8,372 bases of DNA, from NCBI GenBank assembly GCA_031258895.1, contig JAIRMF010000122.1, forward strand, positions 1-8,372, in the 5' to 3' direction. This DNA comes from Dysgonamonadaceae bacterium (GTDB lineage Bacteria; Bacteroidota; Bacteroidia; Bacteroidales; Azobacteroidaceae). Below the pieces are notes generated by a model. That model was not told where the DNA came from and searched no databases. It saw nothing but the letters and a program-made list of their open reading frames with translations. How positions within the stretch are numbered: position 1 is the first letter of the stretch; each line of letters begins with the position of its first letter. Positions 7,080 to 8,372 of this stretch are shown here, one piece after another. The translations under genes and the position numbers were made by a program.

Positions 7080-7092
7080 AGTTTGCCCTTTA

Positions 7093-7112
7093 TGTAAAGT
7101 CCAATAAGTTTT
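7093..7112 (+). repeat. Left terminal inverted repeat of IS630-type element (candidate)
   Basis: This pairs with 8168-8187 at 13 of 20 positions (11 of the outer 15), with TA just outside. The mismatches in the outer 16 positions are G/A or C/T changes, as expected of decayed copies of one repeat. Confidence 0.42.
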
Positions 7113-7152
7113 GTACAATTGAAAAAGAATCGTACATTCGAGGAAAAAAAGT

Positions 7153-8179
7153 ATGGCAAAGGAAAGAATCTATGTCAATGTGCCGGCAACATCAATAGCC
7201 GCGCAGCTACGTAAGAATGAGAAGTTTTCACAAGGAATCAGGTTGTATGCGGTCTATCAGGTAACATTAGGACGTAAACCCGAAGAGTTGAAAATCGTGT
7301 ACAATACGAGTTCCAAGGAGATTTACAACTGAGTGCACCGTTTCAACGCGCAAGGAGCCGGAGGCTTGAAAAACCTTCCCCGTAGCGGATGTCCGAGCAG
7401 GCTGAACGATGAGAGCAAGGCAAAGTTGAGGTAGGTAGTTTTGTCAAACTTGCTGGAGCATGGATTCACAAGCGGCATCTGGACTTGGGCGCTTGTTTCG
7501 GAATATATCCGGCATTGCTTTTGGTATTTAATACAAGAAAGCGCAAAGATACAACATACTGCACTCCCCTAGCTTGAGTTTTCAAAAGGGAAAAGGATAC
7601 TTTCCCGAAGCCGAAAGTTGGGAAGAGGCCATTTCGGCAATAAAAAAACTTCGGAGCGAAATATCAATAGCGTGATACTGTTTGAAGACGAAGCCTCTCT
7701 GTCTAATACTGCTACCGTTTCGTATTCGTGGGCAGAGAAAGCCGAGAATCAGCCAGCCTCAGCGCAAGCGCGAACGGAAAACCATTTTTGGCGCAGTCAA
7801 TTCGCAGGATGGAAAACTGATTGTGGATACGGCGGATAGAGACAACCAAAAACTTTTCCACCTTTTTGCTAAAATGCGCGCGAGCCTGTCCCGGACAAAA
7901 GATGTACATGGTGCTTGACAATGTCCGTCTCCATCATGCCAAACGCTTAAAGCACATATTGGAACGCTACAGGGAACGAATGGAAATGGTATTTTTACCA
8001 CCATATTCACCGACTTAAATCCGCTTGAGCGTGTACGGTGGTTAATGCGGAAGCAAGTTACGCATAACAGGAGGGTAAAATCCATGGATGAACGCTTATC
8101 GGATTTTAACCATTGGTTTGGCAATACTCCCTATCATCAGATAATGACTGTCTGTAATCTATCTGAAAATTTTTATTAG
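7153..8179 (+). pseudogene. IS630-family DDE transposase, multiply disrupted
   Basis: The gene begins at the ATG at 7153 and reads 59 codons to TGA (7330-7332), which replaces a tryptophan codon before VHRFNAQGAGGLKNLPRSG, the helix-turn-helix region of IS630 transposases. In-frame TAG (7432-7434) and TAA (7529-7531) follow. Frame changes are inferred near 7519-7522, 7667, 7742, 7862 and 8012; several lie in T runs, and the last looks like one lost base in PPYSPDLNPLER. All three catalytic acidic residues can be traced: D in FEDEAS (7687-7689), D in VLDNVRLHH (7917-7919) and E in NPLER (8027-8029), giving a DDE spacing typical of IS630. The C-terminus ends at TAG 8177-8179. It cannot make a functional protein, and too many breaks exist for programmed frameshifting. 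Confidence 0.9.
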
Positions 8180-8187
8180 ATTTTATG
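8168..8187 (-). repeat. Right terminal inverted repeat of IS630-type element (candidate)
   Basis: This is the partner of 7093-7112. It overlaps the last codons and stop of the broken transposase, and is followed by TA at 8188-8189. Confidence 0.4.
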
Positions 8188-8280
8188 TAATATTCAATAT
8201 TGATAAGTAAATGTTCATAATTATTTTATATAAGATATTTAGTCTTTCTTTGAATTCTGTTACAGTAAATACAATAAGCA

Positions 8281-8372
8281 ATGGGAAATATAAAGAAACT
8301 GGAATTGACAGCTCTCCAACGCCGGCAACTCGAGAATGGCTTTCGCGATGGCTCGACCCACTGTTTGCGGAT
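8281..8372 (+). CDS. Probable IS630-type transposase, N-terminal fragment (runs off window)
   Basis: Thirty codons are visible from the ATG at 8281, with no stop before the window ends. The start, MGNIKKLELTALQRRQLENG followed by FRDGSTHCLR, resembles the first helix of the helix-turn-helix domain of IS630-family transposases (pattern L-T-xx-[E/Q]-R-xx-L-[E/K]-xx-[Y/F]). It differs in sequence from the decayed element just upstream, so it would be a separate IS. The 90 bp before it (8190-8280) are AT-rich with no clear promoter or end repeat. The product call is tentative because only the N-terminus is present. Confidence 0.5.
   Translation, partial: MGNIKKLELTALQRRQLENGFRDGSTHCLR

Larger units (their letters stand above)
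7091..8189 (+). mobile_element. Decayed IS630-family insertion sequence
   Basis: The element is about 1.1 kb and carries one broken transposase gene. Proposed ends are TGTAAAGTCCAATAA (7093-7107) and, on the minus strand, CATAAAATCTAATAA (8187-8173), which match at 11 of 15 positions; all four mismatches are transitions. Both ends are flanked by TA (7091-7092 and 8188-8189), the target dinucleotide duplicated by IS630/Tc1-mariner elements. The family call rests mainly on the transposase. The exact ends are less certain because the repeats are AT-rich and worn. Confidence 0.6.

Noticed and set aside
7330..7332. TGA read as tryptophan (recoded genetic code)
   Set aside because: atpA and perR both end at TGA at the expected protein length, and the TGA in question is in a gene with further stops and frameshifts.
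7618..8018. Three small overlapping open frames as separate genes
   Set aside because: Their segments join in order into one IS630 transposase with all three catalytic residues, so they are pieces of a single pseudogene.

Overview
The window looks like a chromosomal segment of a Bacteroidetes bacterium, most likely Bacteroidales. The evidence is: -7 boxes of the form TAnnTTTG, several with a TTTG or TTG about 19-20 nt upstream; no Shine-Dalgarno sequences before the starts; the prfA-pyrF gene pair; and an AtpA carrying the extra segment typical of that phylum. These taxon and family assignments rest on recalled family features, not on a database search.

Layout. Positions 1-199 hold the 5' part of a minus-strand gene whose product is made of heptapeptide repeats, encoded by a 21-bp tandem array that runs off the window edge. 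Positions 288-2198 hold a minus-strand pair, prfA (release factor 1) then pyrF (OMP decarboxylase), 15 nt apart. mutL (2368-4179) diverges from prfA and has its own promoter. A plus-strand pair follows: a PerR-type Fur-family regulator (4326-4745) and a rubredoxin-first rubrerythrin (4786-5337), ending at a strong hairpin terminator (5365-5408). Convergent to it is atpA (5408-6994, minus), alone and with its own promoter. Upstream of that promoter lies a decayed IS630-family insertion (about 7091-8189), then the first 30 codons of a second, possibly intact IS630-type transposase (from 8281).

How the genes work together. The perR-rubrerythrin pair reads as a peroxide-sensing unit: an iron-dependent repressor with all expected metal ligands next to a peroxide-reducing diiron enzyme, which suits an anaerobe. 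prfA and pyrF are housekeeping genes that are probably cotranscribed. mutL is a mismatch-repair gene whose C-terminal domain lacks recognisable endonuclease motifs. atpA is separated from other ATP synthase genes on both sides, and the IS lies directly behind its promoter.

I do not see a convincing undescribed multi-gene system. The features most worth following are the heptapeptide-repeat gene at the left edge, the isolated atpA beside an IS, and the MutL C-terminal motif loss.
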